Shown: positions 33,248-42,540 of the stretch, one piece after another
Numbering within the stretch: position 1 is the first letter of the stretch
Layout of the letters: the number at the start of each line of letters is the position of its first letter
Assembly: GCF_012034245.1 (NCBI RefSeq)
Contig: NZ_JAATEO010000003.1
Coordinates: 1 to 64,000, forward strand
DNA from: Micromonospora thermarum
Lineage (GTDB): Bacteria > Actinomycetota > Actinomycetes > Mycobacteriales > Micromonosporaceae
Direction: 5' to 3'
Length of the DNA: 64,000 nucleotides
Program-made: the position numbers and the translations under genes
The notes under the pieces: model-generated
The model's database searches: none
What the model was told of the DNA's origin: nothing
Seen by the model: the letters and a program-made list of their open reading frames with translations, nothing else

Positions 33248-34129
33248 TCAGCGGGCCGGGAACTGCCGGTCGAGCGCCAGGTTGAGCTCCAGGACGTTCA
33301 CCCCGGGCTCGCCCATGAAGCCGAGCGACCGGCCGGTGGTGTGCGAATCGACGAGACGTCGGACCGCCGCGGGGTCCGCGCGCCGCTCCCGCGCCACCCG
33401 TTCGACCTGGATTTCCGCGTACGCCGGGGAAATGTGCGGGTCGAGGCCGCTGCCGCTGGCGGTCACCGCGTCGGCCGGAACGGCCGGCTCGGCTGGAGCG
33501 TCGCCCCGGATCGGGGTGACCAGCCCGCCGGCTGCGACGTAGTCCTCGCCGGGTTGGGCCAGCTCCACGGGCATGCCCTCGTAGCGGGCGAGGAACGGGG
33601 CGGCGGGCGCGACCTGGTTGACGCTGACCACCCGGGTGACCGGGCCGGTCAGGCCGTCCCGGCGGAACACCGCCAGCACCGCGCCGACCCCGTCGGTGGT
33701 GCAGTACGGGCGCCGCCCGTCGACGCCGTTCAGCTCGCCGACGGCCTTGCTGCGCTCGCACACCTGGGTGAGCAGGCTCAGTGTCGACTCCTCCGGGTCG
33801 GTGGCGATGGTGTCGACCACGCTCTCCGGGCCGAGGTTGCTGGCGGCGGTGGCGGTGGGGTCGTACCCGTCACCGGCCGCCGACGGGCGGGACTGGAAGT
33901 AGCGCGGGACGGGGTTGCCGTCCGCGTCGGTGAAGGACTGGCCGATGAGGGCACTGCCGACGGTCTGTCCGCCGGCTGAGACGAGCGACCCGTCCGCCTT
34001 GTCGGCGAGGCCGGGAATCCGGCCGGCGGCGACGAGGGCCAGCGGGTACGCGAGCCCAAGCAGCACGGTGAAGACGAGCAGCGCGCGCAGCGCGGCCAGG
34101 TGTTGGGCGAGCCAGGTGGGGAGGCGCAT
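33248..34129 (-). CDS. kdpC: K+-transporting ATPase subunit C
   Basis: Encodes 293 residues. One N-terminal TM helix (LLVFTVLLGLAYPLALVAAG) precedes a periplasmic domain with the family motifs LIGQSFTD, PRYFQSRPSA and the C-terminal DPHISPAYAEIQVERVARE and GEPGVNVLELNLAL. Longer than the ~190-residue E. coli KdpC because of an insert of about 100 residues in the middle. ATG 34129 overlaps the kdpB stop (TGATG), and a GTG one codon earlier is possible. It stabilises ATP binding in the KdpFABC complex. Confidence 0.92.
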   Translation of the reverse strand: MRLPTWLAQHLAALRALLVFTVLLGLAYPLALVAAGRIPGLADKADGSLVSAGGQTVGSALIGQSFTDADGNPVPRYFQSRPSAAGDGYDPTATAASNLGPESVVDTIATDPEESTLSLLTQVCERSKAVGELNGVDGRRPYCTTDGVGAVLAVFRRDGLTGPVTRVVSVNQVAPAAPFLARYEGMPVELAQPGEDYVAAGGLVTPIRGDAPAEPAVPADAVTASGSGLDPHISPAYAEIQVERVARERRADPAAVRRLVDSHTTGRSLGFMGEPGVNVLELNLALDRQFPAR

Positions 34130-36333
34130 CACGAGATCCCTGGGATGAACTGGATGACGAGGTCGATGAGCTTGATGCCGATGAAGGGCACCACGATGCC
34201 GCCGAGGCCGTAGACCAGCAGGTTGCGGCTGAGCAGCTTCGACGCGGACGCCGGCCGGTACCGGACGCCGCGCAGGGCCAGCGGGATCAGCGCGACGATG
34301 ACGACCGCGTTGAAGATGACCGCCGAGAGGATCGCCGACTCCGGGCTGGACAGCCGCATGATGTTCAGCGTGTCCAGGCTCGGGTAGATGCCGGCGAACA
34401 TGGCCGGGATGATCGCGAAGTACTTCGCGATGTCGTTGGCGATCGAGAAGGTCGTCAGGGCGCCCCGGGTGATCAGCAACTGCTTGCCGATCTCCACGAT
34501 CTCGATCAGCTTGGTCGGGTCGGAGTCGAGGTCGACCATGTTCCCGGCTTCCTTCGCGGCCGACGTGCCGGTGTTCATGGCGACGCCGACGTCGGCCTGG
34601 GCGAGCGCGGGCGCGTCATTGGTGCCGTCACCGGTCATCGCGACCAGCCGGCCGCCCTCCTGCTCCTTGCGGATCAGGGCGAGCTTGTCCTCCGGCGTGG
34701 CCTCGGCGAGGAAGTCGTCGACGCCCGCCTCCTCGGCGATCGCCCGGGCGGTACGCGGGTTGTCACCGGTGATCATGACGGTCCGGATGCCCATCCGGCG
34801 CATCTCGTCGAAGCGCTCGCGCATACCGGTCTTGACGACGTCCTTGAGGTGGATGACGCCGAGGGCGCGGGCCGGCTGGTCGTCGACGTGCTCGGCGACC
34901 ACCAGCGGCGTGCCGCCGATGCCGCTGATCTCGTCGACGAACTGGCCGACCTGCTCGGTGGGGTGGCCGCCGTTCTCGCGTACCCACTTCATGACGGCGG
35001 CGGCGGCGCCCTTGCGGATCCGCCGAGCCGGCCCGACGTCCGGGGTCAGGTCGACACCGCTCATCCGGGTCTGCGCGGTGAACGGCACGAAGGTGGCGTG
35101 CGGAATCAGGCCCGGCTCCCGCTCGCGCAGGCCGAACTCGTTCTTGGCGAGCACGACGACCGAGCGGCCCTCGGGGGTCTCGTCGGCGAGGCTGGACAGC
35201 TGCGCGGCGTCGGCGACGGTGGCCGCGTTTACACCCTCGACGGGGACGAACTCGGCGGCCTGCCGGTTGCCCAGGGTGATGGTGCCGGTCTTGTCCAGCA
35301 GCAGCGTGTTGACGTCACCGGCGGCCTCCACGGCCCGCCCGCTCATGGCGAGCACGTTGCGCTGCACGAGACGGTCCATACCGGCGATGCCGATGGCCGA
35401 GAGCAGGGCCCCGATGGTTGTCGGGATCAGGCAGACCAGCAGGGACACCAGCACGATGCCGCTGACGCCGGCGTCGGTGATCGCCTGCGTGTCGGGCGCG
35501 GCGCCCTGGTACCCCTTGGAGAAGATGGCCAGGGGCTGGAGCGTGACGACCGCCAGCAGGAAGATGATCGTGAGCGCGGCGAGCAGGATGTTCAGCGCGA
35601 TCTCGTTCGGAGTCTTCTGCCGGTTGGCGCCCTCCACCAGATTGATCATCCGGTCGATGAAGCTCTCGCCCGGCTTCTGCGTGATCTTCACGACGATCCG
35701 GTCGGAGAGCACCTTCGTGCCGCCGGTGACCGCGCTGCGGTCGCCGCCGGACTCCCGGATCACGGGAGCGGATTCACCGGTGATGGCGGACTCGTCGACG
35801 CTGGCGATGCCCTCGACCACGTCGCCGTCACCGGGGATGATGTCGCCGGCCTCCACCAGGACGATGTCGCCCTGCTTGAGGTCGGGCGCGGGGACGGCTT
35901 CCTCCCGGTAACCGTTGGCCCGAGCGCCCGGCGTCCAACCGATCAGGCGGGTGGCGATGGTGTCCGTCTTCGCCTTGCGCAGCGCGGCGGCCTGCGCCTT
36001 GCCCCGGCCCTCGGCGACCGCCTCCGCGAGGTTGGCGAAGAGCACGGTCAGCCAGAGCCAGACGGTGATGGCGATCGCGAATACGGACGGGTCGGTCACC
36101 GCGAGCAGCGTGGTGAAGACGGCGCCGATCTCGACGATCAGCATCACCGGGTTGCGCCACAGGGTGCGCGGGTCGAGCTTGCGCAGGGCGTCCGGCAGCG
36201 ACTTGATCATCTGCTTCGGGTCGAGCAGGCCGCCGGAAGCCCGGTCGCCGTGGGTGGCCGGTGTGCCGGCGGTCGCCGCGTCGGCGGTGCCGTGCGGTGC
36301 CGGCGTGGAGGTGGTCATGTCCTTCTCTCTCAT
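34129..36333 (-). CDS. kdpB: K+-transporting ATPase subunit B (P-type ATPase)
   Basis: Encodes about 734 residues. Key P-type motifs: TGES in the actuator domain ([10 protein letters not shown]), the phosphorylation site DKTGTITLG, the hinge [24 protein letters not shown] split as usual, and seven or so TM helices. It energises K+ import through KdpA. Three in-frame starts are close (GTG 36342, ATG 36333, ATG 36318); 36333 is taken because GAGGGG lies about ten bases before it. It overlaps or abuts kdpA, indicating coupled translation. The first ~40 residues are a variable, disordered extension. Confidence 0.94.
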   Translation of the reverse strand: MREKDMTTSTPAPHGTADAATAGTPATHGDRASGGLLDPKQMIKSLPDALRKLDPRTLWRNPVMLIVEIGAVFTTLLAVTDPSVFAIAITVWLWLTVLFANLAEAVAEGRGKAQAAALRKAKTDTIATRLIGWTPGARANGYREEAVPAPDLKQGDIVLVEAGDIIPGDGDVVEGIASVDESAITGESAPVIRESGGDRSAVTGGTKVLSDRIVVKITQKPGESFIDRMINLVEGANRQKTPNEIALNILLAALTIIFLLAVVTLQPLAIFSKGYQGAAPDTQAITDAGVSGIVLVSLLVCLIPTTIGALLSAIGIAGMDRLVQRNVLAMSGRAVEAAGDVNTLLLDKTGTITLGNRQAAEFVPVEGVNAATVADAAQLSSLADETPEGRSVVVLAKNEFGLREREPGLIPHATFVPFTAQTRMSGVDLTPDVGPARRIRKGAAAAVMKWVRENGGHPTEQVGQFVDEISGIGGTPLVVAEHVDDQPARALGVIHLKDVVKTGMRERFDEMRRMGIRTVMITGDNPRTARAIAEEAGVDDFLAEATPEDKLALIRKEQEGGRLVAMTGDGTNDAPALAQADVGVAMNTGTSAAKEAGNMVDLDSDPTKLIEIVEIGKQLLITRGALTTFSIANDIAKYFAIIPAMFAGIYPSLDTLNIMRLSSPESAILSAVIFNAVVIVALIPLALRGVRYRPASASKLLSRNLLVYGLGGIVVPFIGIKLIDLVIQFIPGIS

Positions 36334-36338
36334 GGGTG

Positions 36339-37994
36339 TCACAGCCCCTCAGCCAGCGGGCCGAGCGCGAGCGCGGGCAGGAAGGTCAGCGCGACCAGGA
36401 TCACCGTGACGCCGACAACCATCCCGACGAACAGCGGCCGGTGGGTCGGCAGGGTGCCCTCGGAGGCGGGTACCGGCTGCTGGCGGGCCAGCGAGCCGGC
36501 GAGGGCGAGCACGAAGATGATCGGCAGGAACCGGCCGAGCAGCATGCAGATCCCCAGCGCGGTGTTCCACCACGGCGCGTTCACCGTGATGCCGGCGAAC
36601 GCGGAGCCGTTGTTGTTGCTCGCCGAGGTGAACGCGTAGAGCACCTCGGACAGACCGTGCGGACCCACGTTGAGGGCGGTGGAGTTGTTGCCGGTGGCGA
36701 AGGCCGCCGCCGTGCCGATCAAAACCAGGGCCGGGGTGACGAGGAAGTACAGCGAAGCGAGCTTGATCTCCCGCGAGCCGATCTTCTTGCCGATGTACTC
36801 CGGGGTCCGGCCGACCATCAGGCCGGCGACGAACACGGTGATGACGGCCAGGACCAGCAGGCCGTAGAGGCCGGCGCCGACACCGCCGGGCGCGACCTCG
36901 CCGAACATCATGTTGAGGAGCAGCATCCCGCCGCCCAGGGCGGTGTACGAGTCGTGGAACGAGTTCACCGCGCCGGTGGAGGTGAGCGTGGTGGCGGCGG
37001 CGAAGGTCGCCGAGTTCGACACGTCGAACCGGACCTCCTTGCCCTCCAGCGCCGCGCCGACCGCCTGCGGGACGGTGCCGTTGCCGGTCAGCTCGAACAC
37101 GTTGGTCAGGGTGATGCTGGCGGTCGCCAGGATCGCCATCACGGCGGCGATCGCGTAGCCCTGCCGGTTCTGGCCGACCATCCGGCCGAAGACGCGGGGC
37201 AGGCTGAACGGGATCAGCAGGATCAGGAAGGTCTCCAGCCAGTTCGTCCACCTGGTCGGGTTCTCGAACGGGTGGGCGCTGTTGACGTTGTAGAAGCCGC
37301 CGCCGTTCGTACCGAGCTCCTTGATGACCTCCTGGCTGGCCACCGGACCGCCGGTGATGGTCTGGCTGCCGCCGGTCAGGGTGGTGATCTCGGTGCCGGC
37401 GGAGAGGTTCTGCACGGCTCCGCCGATCATCAGGGCGAGGGCGCCGAGCACCGAGATCGGCAGCAGGATCCGCAGCGTGATCCGGGTCAGATCGACCCAG
37501 AAATTGCCCAGGTCACCGGTGCGGCGGCGGGCGAACCCGCGGACCAGCGCGACGGCCACCGCGATGCCGACGGCGGCGGAGACGAAGTTCTGCACCGCCA
37601 GGCCGGCCATCTGGACCAGGTGGCCCATGGTCGACTCACCCGAGTACCACTGCCAGTTCGTGTTGGTCACGAACGACACGGCGGTGTTCCACGCGCCGTG
37701 GGTCATCACCGGGTCGAACCCGAGCGACAGCCACAGGTGGTTCTGCACGCGCATGAACCCGTACAGGAACAGGACGGAGACGGCGGAGAAGGCGAGCACG
37801 CTGCGGGCGTACACGCCCCAGGTCTGCTCGGCGGCCGGGTCGACCCCGACGAGACGGTAGATGCCCCGCTCGACGCGGGAGTGCCGCTGGCCGGAGACCA
37901 CGCGGAACATGTGGTCGCCGAAGGGCTTGTGGACGGCGACCAGCGCCACCACGAGCGAGAGGATGAACAGCACCCCGGCTGTCGTCACGGTCAT
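36339..37994 (-). CDS. kdpA: K+-transporting ATPase subunit A (K+ channel-like)
   Basis: Encodes 551 residues with about ten TM segments and four pore-loop repeats related to K+ channel filters (for example [32 protein letters not shown] and [13 protein letters not shown]). It selects and conducts K+. ATG 37994 overlaps the kdpF stop (TGATG), so translation is coupled to kdpF. Length matches the family. Confidence 0.95.
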   Translation of the reverse strand: MTVTTAGVLFILSLVVALVAVHKPFGDHMFRVVSGQRHSRVERGIYRLVGVDPAAEQTWGVYARSVLAFSAVSVLFLYGFMRVQNHLWLSLGFDPVMTHGAWNTAVSFVTNTNWQWYSGESTMGHLVQMAGLAVQNFVSAAVGIAVAVALVRGFARRRTGDLGNFWVDLTRITLRILLPISVLGALALMIGGAVQNLSAGTEITTLTGGSQTITGGPVASQEVIKELGTNGGGFYNVNSAHPFENPTRWTNWLETFLILLIPFSLPRVFGRMVGQNRQGYAIAAVMAILATASITLTNVFELTGNGTVPQAVGAALEGKEVRFDVSNSATFAAATTLTSTGAVNSFHDSYTALGGGMLLLNMMFGEVAPGGVGAGLYGLLVLAVITVFVAGLMVGRTPEYIGKKIGSREIKLASLYFLVTPALVLIGTAAAFATGNNSTALNVGPHGLSEVLYAFTSASNNNGSAFAGITVNAPWWNTALGICMLLGRFLPIIFVLALAGSLARQQPVPASEGTLPTHRPLFVGMVVGVTVILVALTFLPALALGPLAEGL

Positions 37995-38083
37995 CAGAAG
38001 CGCTCCGGGAACAGCAGGGCGACCACCAGGAAGACGGCCAGGCCGACCGCCAGCACCAGGCCGACGGCGTTGACGGCGCTCAC
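37994..38083 (-). CDS. kdpF: K+-transporting ATPase subunit F
   Basis: Encodes 29 residues beginning at GTG 38083: one TM helix ([19 protein letters not shown]) and the conserved C-terminal PERF. It is the small lipid-like stabilising subunit of KdpFABC. Its GTG overlaps the stop of an even smaller upstream frame and its TGA overlaps the kdpA ATG. Confidence 0.9.
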   Translation of the reverse strand: MSAVNAVGLVLAVGLAVFLVVALLFPERF

Positions 38084-38163
38084 AGCTTCTCCACGCCCCT
38101 CACCACGAGGGCGAGCGCCGCGAACAGCGCCACCGTCACCAGCACGAACACCAGGTCAGACAC
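38080..38163 (-). CDS. 27-residue membrane peptide leading the kdp operon
   Basis: From GTG 38163, preceded by an excellent AGGAG with seven bases spacing, a frame of 27 residues encodes one hydrophobic helix ([20 protein letters not shown]) ending RGVEKL. Its stop TGA overlaps the kdpF GTG (GTGA). It is the first translated frame of the operon and carries the only strong ribosome binding site before kdpA, so it may act as a leader, as an extra pump subunit, or both. Similar peptides upstream of kdpF occur in other actinobacteria as far as I recall; function unknown. Confidence 0.72.
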   Translation of the reverse strand: MSDLVFVLVTVALFAALALVVRGVEKL

Positions 38164-38253
38164 GTCTGACTCCTCATCACGGAACGGGTCGCCACGGCCG
38201 CCTTCCGGCCGCGCCGAGCAATTGCAGCGCCGGGCCGGGTCGGACGACAGGGC

Positions 38254-38306
38254 CTATAACGCGACCATGACGGCGCTGCGTCGTTTCTTGACGCGGTTTT
38301 GACGCG
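38254..38306 (-). promoter_or_regulatory. candidate kdp promoter with KdpE direct repeats
   Basis: On the minus strand a -10 TTATAG (38254-38259) and a weak -35 GACGCA (38277-38282) are spaced 17 bp. Directly upstream of the -35 are two direct repeats, CGCGTCAA, at 38288-38295 and 38299-38306, 11 bp apart. This is the expected geometry for an OmpR-family activator such as KdpE. The transcript would have an 84-base leader before the first GTG. Confidence 0.5.
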
Positions 38307-38412
38307 CTCCGCTGATCAGGTGAACCGGGTCACGCGACGGCGCGGGTTTCACCGCCCGTGTAACCGGGGCCGTCCCGGCACGACGGGCACGGCCGGCGGC
38401 GCTCCCGGTGCC

Positions 38413-39624
38413 TCAGCCCCCGGCGCGCGACGGTTGCCCGGACCCGGCGGTCGGCCGCATCGGTCCGAAGGCGCGACGGACCAGGCGGTTCGCCTCCTCC
38501 TGCTCGATGCCGGTGGAGACCAGCAGGTCGCTCACCGTGGTCCGGACCTGGGCCACCACGACGGCTCCGGAGAAGCCCACGCCGGACCGGTAGGCCTTGC
38601 CCGCCTCGCAGACCGCCCGCAACGACTGCTCCCGGGTCCGCTGGGGCTCCGCCCCGCGGGTGAACTCGCGGCGCAGGACGCGCACGGCGTCGGCGAGGGA
38701 GGCGACCGCGGCCGGCATGGTCTCCGGAATCCGCTCCCCGTCCTCGATCAGGGTCACGCTGCGCCGGATCAGCGTGCCGCTGTTACGCATCGCCCGGTCC
38801 ACCGGTTCCACGGCGTCGGCGTACCGGTCGATCGGACCGTCCCGCCTGCCCCAGTGCACCGGCGAAAGCGTGCTCGCCTCGCGCCCTCCCTGTGCCGCCT
38901 CGCTGAAGGCGCCGATCTCCGCCTTGTTGTCGCGCAGCCGGTCGAGCGCGGCCTGGGCGCGGCCGGCGTCCCGTTCGCGCAACGCGGTGGTGGTGGCGTC
39001 GAGCTGGTCCGCGAGCAGGTCCAGCGCCGGCCCGGCGGCTCGGTTGATCACCCGCAACGGGTTCAGCGGCAGCAGCACGGTGGTGACCGCCAACGCCACG
39101 GCGCCGCCGATCAGCGCGGTGAAGAAGCGGGGCAGTTCCAGGTTCGGCACCGAGGGCGTGAGCGTGCCGATCAGCACCGCCGTCGCCGCGGCCTGCACCA
39201 CGAACGCTGGACTCCGGCCGAGGAACCCGGCGACCAGGATGGCCAGGACGACGATCAGGGCGAGCTGCCAGGGCCCCGTGCCGACCAGGTAGAGCAGGGC
39301 GTCGCCGACGAGGATGCCGAGGGCCACCGCGAGGACCAGTTCGATCGTGCGGCGCAGCCGCTGGCCCACCGAGGCGGCCAGCGTGACCACCGCGGAGATC
39401 GGTGCGAACAGTGGCTGCGGGATGTGCAGGAGGTCGTCGGCGACCCACCAGGACAGTCCGGCGGCCAACCCGGCCTGCGTGGCCAGGCCGAGGCCGGCGC
39501 GGACCCGGCGCAGGCGCTCCGGGATCGCCCCGACCGAGCGGTGGAACGCGCGGGCCACCGCCGGCGTGTCACGGTCGGTGGGCTCCGGGCCGCTGCCTCC
39601 TCTCGGCGGACCGGCGTCGGGCAT
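38413..39624 (-). CDS. FUSC-family membrane protein (aromatic acid exporter-like)
   Basis: Encodes 403 residues. About six TM helices fill residues 45-185 (PQPLFAPISAVVTLAASVGQ, ELVLAVALGILVGDALLYLV) with the FUSC pattern of paired helices around a short loop, followed by a long cytosolic helical domain with coiled segments (NRAAGPALDLLADQLDATTT). It belongs to the FusC/AaeB-like exporters; substrate unknown. ATG 39624. It is 249 bp upstream of the kdp leader gene on the same strand, with the kdp promoter in between. Confidence 0.78.
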   Translation of the reverse strand: MPDAGPPRGGSGPEPTDRDTPAVARAFHRSVGAIPERLRRVRAGLGLATQAGLAAGLSWWVADDLLHIPQPLFAPISAVVTLAASVGQRLRRTIELVLAVALGILVGDALLYLVGTGPWQLALIVVLAILVAGFLGRSPAFVVQAAATAVLIGTLTPSVPNLELPRFFTALIGGAVALAVTTVLLPLNPLRVINRAAGPALDLLADQLDATTTALRERDAGRAQAALDRLRDNKAEIGAFSEAAQGGREASTLSPVHWGRRDGPIDRYADAVEPVDRAMRNSGTLIRRSVTLIEDGERIPETMPAAVASLADAVRVLRREFTRGAEPQRTREQSLRAVCEAGKAYRSGVGFSGAVVVAQVRTTVSDLLVSTGIEQEEANRLVRRAFGPMRPTAGSGQPSRAGG

Positions 39625-39693
39625 GGCCGCGCCTACCCCGTCACCGGCCGCCCAATCCCCCGCGGTGGCTGTTTCGCCGTCGTTCGGCGCGGG

Positions 39694-41775
39694 TCAGCCG
39701 ACGTGGATGCCGGGACGGCGGGCCGGGTCGGGCTCGGCCTTGCGGAGGATCTCCCGGACCACCGGCGGGGTGTCGCCCCGCCCGAGGATCAGGTACCGCA
39801 GCAGGTGGGCGACGGGGTTGCCCTCGGACCACTCGAAGTGCGCGTGCGGCCGGACGCCGGTGGCGTCGCGCAACGCCAGCAGGATCGCCGCGATGGCGTT
39901 GGGTACGGCGGGACTCTGCACCCGGAGCACCCGGTGCCCGTCGACCGTCACGCCGTGCACCCGCAGGACGTCGCTGAACTCCGACGGGTCGATGACCTCG
40001 ACCTCCAGGAACAGGACGTCGGCGGCGCCGGGGACCGGGTTGATGCCCCGCTGGGAGCGTTCCTTGCTGTGGTACTCCGCGGAAGTGACGACATCGGGCC
40101 GGTGCGCGATCAGGTCGAGCCGACCGTCGAACTCGATCGACTCGGTGACGAAGCGGCGGGCCGGCCCGTCGAACTCGATCCGCTCGGCGCGCAGCTCGGT
40201 GGTCCGCGACACCCGGGACACCAGCGACACCACGACGATCCCGGCGATGAACATACCGGAGATGGTGATGCCGTCCGGCTTCTCGATCACGTTCTCGACG
40301 AGCGCGTACAGCAGGACGAGGGTGAGCAGGCCGAACCCGGCGGTGGCGACGCGCTGGCGCCGCCGGGCGGCGGAGATGGTCACCGCGACGGCGGCGGAGA
40401 CCATCATCGCCAGGATGCCGGTGGCGTACGCACCGGCCTGCGCGTTGACGTCGGCGCGGAACGCGACCGTGATCGCGATGCTGATCAGGGTGTAGACGAT
40501 CACCACCGGCCGCACCGCGCGACCCCACTCCGGCGCCATGCCATACGAGGGCAGGTACCGGGGCACGATGTTGATCAGCCCGGCCATGGCCGACGCGCCC
40601 GCGAACCAGAGGATCAGCACGCTGCTGATGTCGTAGACGGTGCCGAACGCCTCGCCCACGTACTCGTGCGCCACGTACGCCAACGCCCGGCCGCTGGCCT
40701 CTCCACCCGGCTCGAACTCCTCTGCCGGGATCAGCACCGTGGTGACGAACGTGGTCGTGATCAGGTAGGCGCTCATGATCAGTGCGGCGGTGGTCAACAG
40801 CTTGCGCGTGTTGCGGATCCGCGCCGCGAACCGCGCCTGCTCGTCCGGGCCGTCCCCGTGCACCAGGGGCATCATGCTCACCCCGGTCTCGAAACCGGAC
40901 AGGCCGAGCACGAGCAGCGGGAACGCCAGCACCGCCGGACCGAGCACGTCGCCGATCCCGCTGGTGCCGGCGGTCAGCGTGTCGGTCCAGCCCGGGAGCA
41001 GCGCCGGATCCCGTAGCACCTCCGCCAGCCCGACGGCCACGATGACCGCGTTCAGCAGGAGGAAGACCGCCACCAGCGGGATGGCCACGCCGACGGCCTC
41101 GCTGAACCCCAGCAGGAACACGCCACCCAGGATCAGCAGCAACGCGACCGTGACGAGCACCGCGGCGGTGGTGCCGTGCGGAAACGCGTCGGGAAGGATC
41201 GGATTCTCCAGCAGGTGGACCGTCGCGTCGGCCGAGGACAGGGTGATCGTGATGATCCAGGACGTGGCCACGAAGCCCAGCAGCACCAGGACGAAGATCT
41301 TGCCCTTCCAGAACGGCAGCAGCCGTTCCAGCATCGCCACCGACCCCTGCCCGTGCGGGCTCTCCCGCGCGACCCGCCGATACATCGGCAGGACCCCGAA
41401 CAGCGTCAACGCCACGATCAACAGGGTCGCCAGCGGGGACAGCGCCCCCGCCGCGAGGGCGGCGATAGCCGGCAGGTACGACAGCGTGGAGAAGTAGTCG
41501 ACGCCGGTCAGGCACATCACCTTCCACCAGGCATGCGGAATGGCGTGCGGCTCACGCGTCTCCGGACCCGCTGGCTGGACCTGGTGTTTCAGCAGCCACC
41601 GGCCGAGCCGACCGGCAGGCGGCGCAGTGGTCGCGGGCGATTCCACGCAGTCCGGCATCAGCAGGCCGCCGGCCCGGGCACGCCGGCCGTTGCCGTCCAC
41701 CGGAACCATCGGTCCGTCGGCGGTCTCCCCCACGTCGCCGGACGACGGCGTCCCCGGCTCGCCCCTGCGCTTCAT
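39694..41775 (-). CDS. APC-superfamily permease with large C-terminal cytosolic domain
   Basis: Encodes 693 residues from ATG 41775, chosen because GGAGG stands five bases upstream; a farther ATG at 41835 lacks a site. About twelve TM helices span residues 95-500 ([20 protein letters not shown] is TM1, with the unwound APC segment; [14 protein letters not shown] is TM6). A cytosolic C-terminal domain of some 180 residues follows. Annotated homologues are amino-acid permeases, but KimA-type K+/H+ symporters share this general architecture. Proximity to kdp makes K+ a possibility, not a conclusion. Confidence 0.78.
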   Translation of the reverse strand: MKRRGEPGTPSSGDVGETADGPMVPVDGNGRRARAGGLLMPDCVESPATTAPPAGRLGRWLLKHQVQPAGPETREPHAIPHAWWKVMCLTGVDYFSTLSYLPAIAALAAGALSPLATLLIVALTLFGVLPMYRRVARESPHGQGSVAMLERLLPFWKGKIFVLVLLGFVATSWIITITLSSADATVHLLENPILPDAFPHGTTAAVLVTVALLLILGGVFLLGFSEAVGVAIPLVAVFLLLNAVIVAVGLAEVLRDPALLPGWTDTLTAGTSGIGDVLGPAVLAFPLLVLGLSGFETGVSMMPLVHGDGPDEQARFAARIRNTRKLLTTAALIMSAYLITTTFVTTVLIPAEEFEPGGEASGRALAYVAHEYVGEAFGTVYDISSVLILWFAGASAMAGLINIVPRYLPSYGMAPEWGRAVRPVVIVYTLISIAITVAFRADVNAQAGAYATGILAMMVSAAVAVTISAARRRQRVATAGFGLLTLVLLYALVENVIEKPDGITISGMFIAGIVVVSLVSRVSRTTELRAERIEFDGPARRFVTESIEFDGRLDLIAHRPDVVTSAEYHSKERSQRGINPVPGAADVLFLEVEVIDPSEFSDVLRVHGVTVDGHRVLRVQSPAVPNAIAAILLALRDATGVRPHAHFEWSEGNPVAHLLRYLILGRGDTPPVVREILRKAEPDPARRPGIHVG

Positions 41776-41989
41776 CTGCGCCTCCGTCCCGCCTGCTGTC
41801 GTTGCTCGCCGCACCCTGTCCGGTTTGCCAAGCATTCGATCATGTACCCCCGACGCCGCGCGGCACTCGTGCGCCGGCCGCTCGCGGCGGAGGGCGGTAC
41901 CGAAAGCACACCTGAAGCGGATCGTAAGTGGGTCCTGGCAGTGTTCGGGGCGTCACAAAGCAGAGAGCCACCGCAGCCAGGAGGACACC

Positions 41990-42540
41990 GTGCGCCGGAT
42001 CATCAACTCGACCTACCTCACCCTCGACGGCGTCATCGAGAACCCGGCATGGACCGTGCCGTACTTCGACGACGAGGCCTCCGCCTTCGCGGGCGAGCAG
42101 ACCGACGCGGCCGACGCCCTGCTGATGGGCCGCCGCACCTACGACGGCTTCGCCGCCGCCTGGCCGAACATGGACGAGAGCGACCCCACCACCGGCGCGA
42201 AGTACTTCAACAGTGTGAAGAAGTACGTGGCGTCGACCACCCTCACCAACCCGGAGTGGAACAACACCGAGGTGCTGGAGGGCGACCTGATCGAGGCGGT
42301 CACCAGGCTGAAGGCCACCGAGGGCCGGGACATCCTGATGTACGGCTACGGCGTGGTCACCCATGCCCTGGTCCAGGCGGGTCTGGTCGACGAGGTCCGG
42401 TTCTGGATCCACCCGGTGCTCCAGGGCGGTCCGTCGTGAGCGCCCCGCTGGGTCAGCTGCCGACGACGTTCACCTTGGCCGACACCCGGATCCACAAGAG
42501 CGGCGTCATCATCGCCTCGTACCGGCCGGTCAAGGGCTGA
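41990..42540 (+). pseudogene. frameshifted dihydrofolate reductase-like (RibD C-terminal) protein
   Basis: GTG 41990 is preceded by AGGAGG at five bases. The frame encodes about 149 residues of a DHFR-fold protein (RRIINSTYLTLDGVIENPAW, ALLMGRRTYDGFAAAWP, YGYGVVTHALVQAGLVDEVR, HPVLQGG) then stops at 42439. The expected C-terminus, LPTTFTLADTRIHKSGVII followed by ASYRPVKG, is present in another frame up to 42540. A short deletion near 42430-42445 removed the connecting loop and shifted the frame. Sequencing error is possible but would also have to explain the missing residues. Its end overlaps the convergent SARP gene by 11 bp. Confidence 0.7.

Noticed and set aside
34849..38270. Long plus-strand frames across kdpB and kdpA
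   Set aside because: Antisense shadows of kdp genes with Asp/Gly/Arg-rich nonsense translation.
38299..41016. Long plus-strand frame (about 900 codons) across the FUSC and APC genes
   Set aside because: Antisense shadow; the minus-strand genes have clear TM and family patterns.
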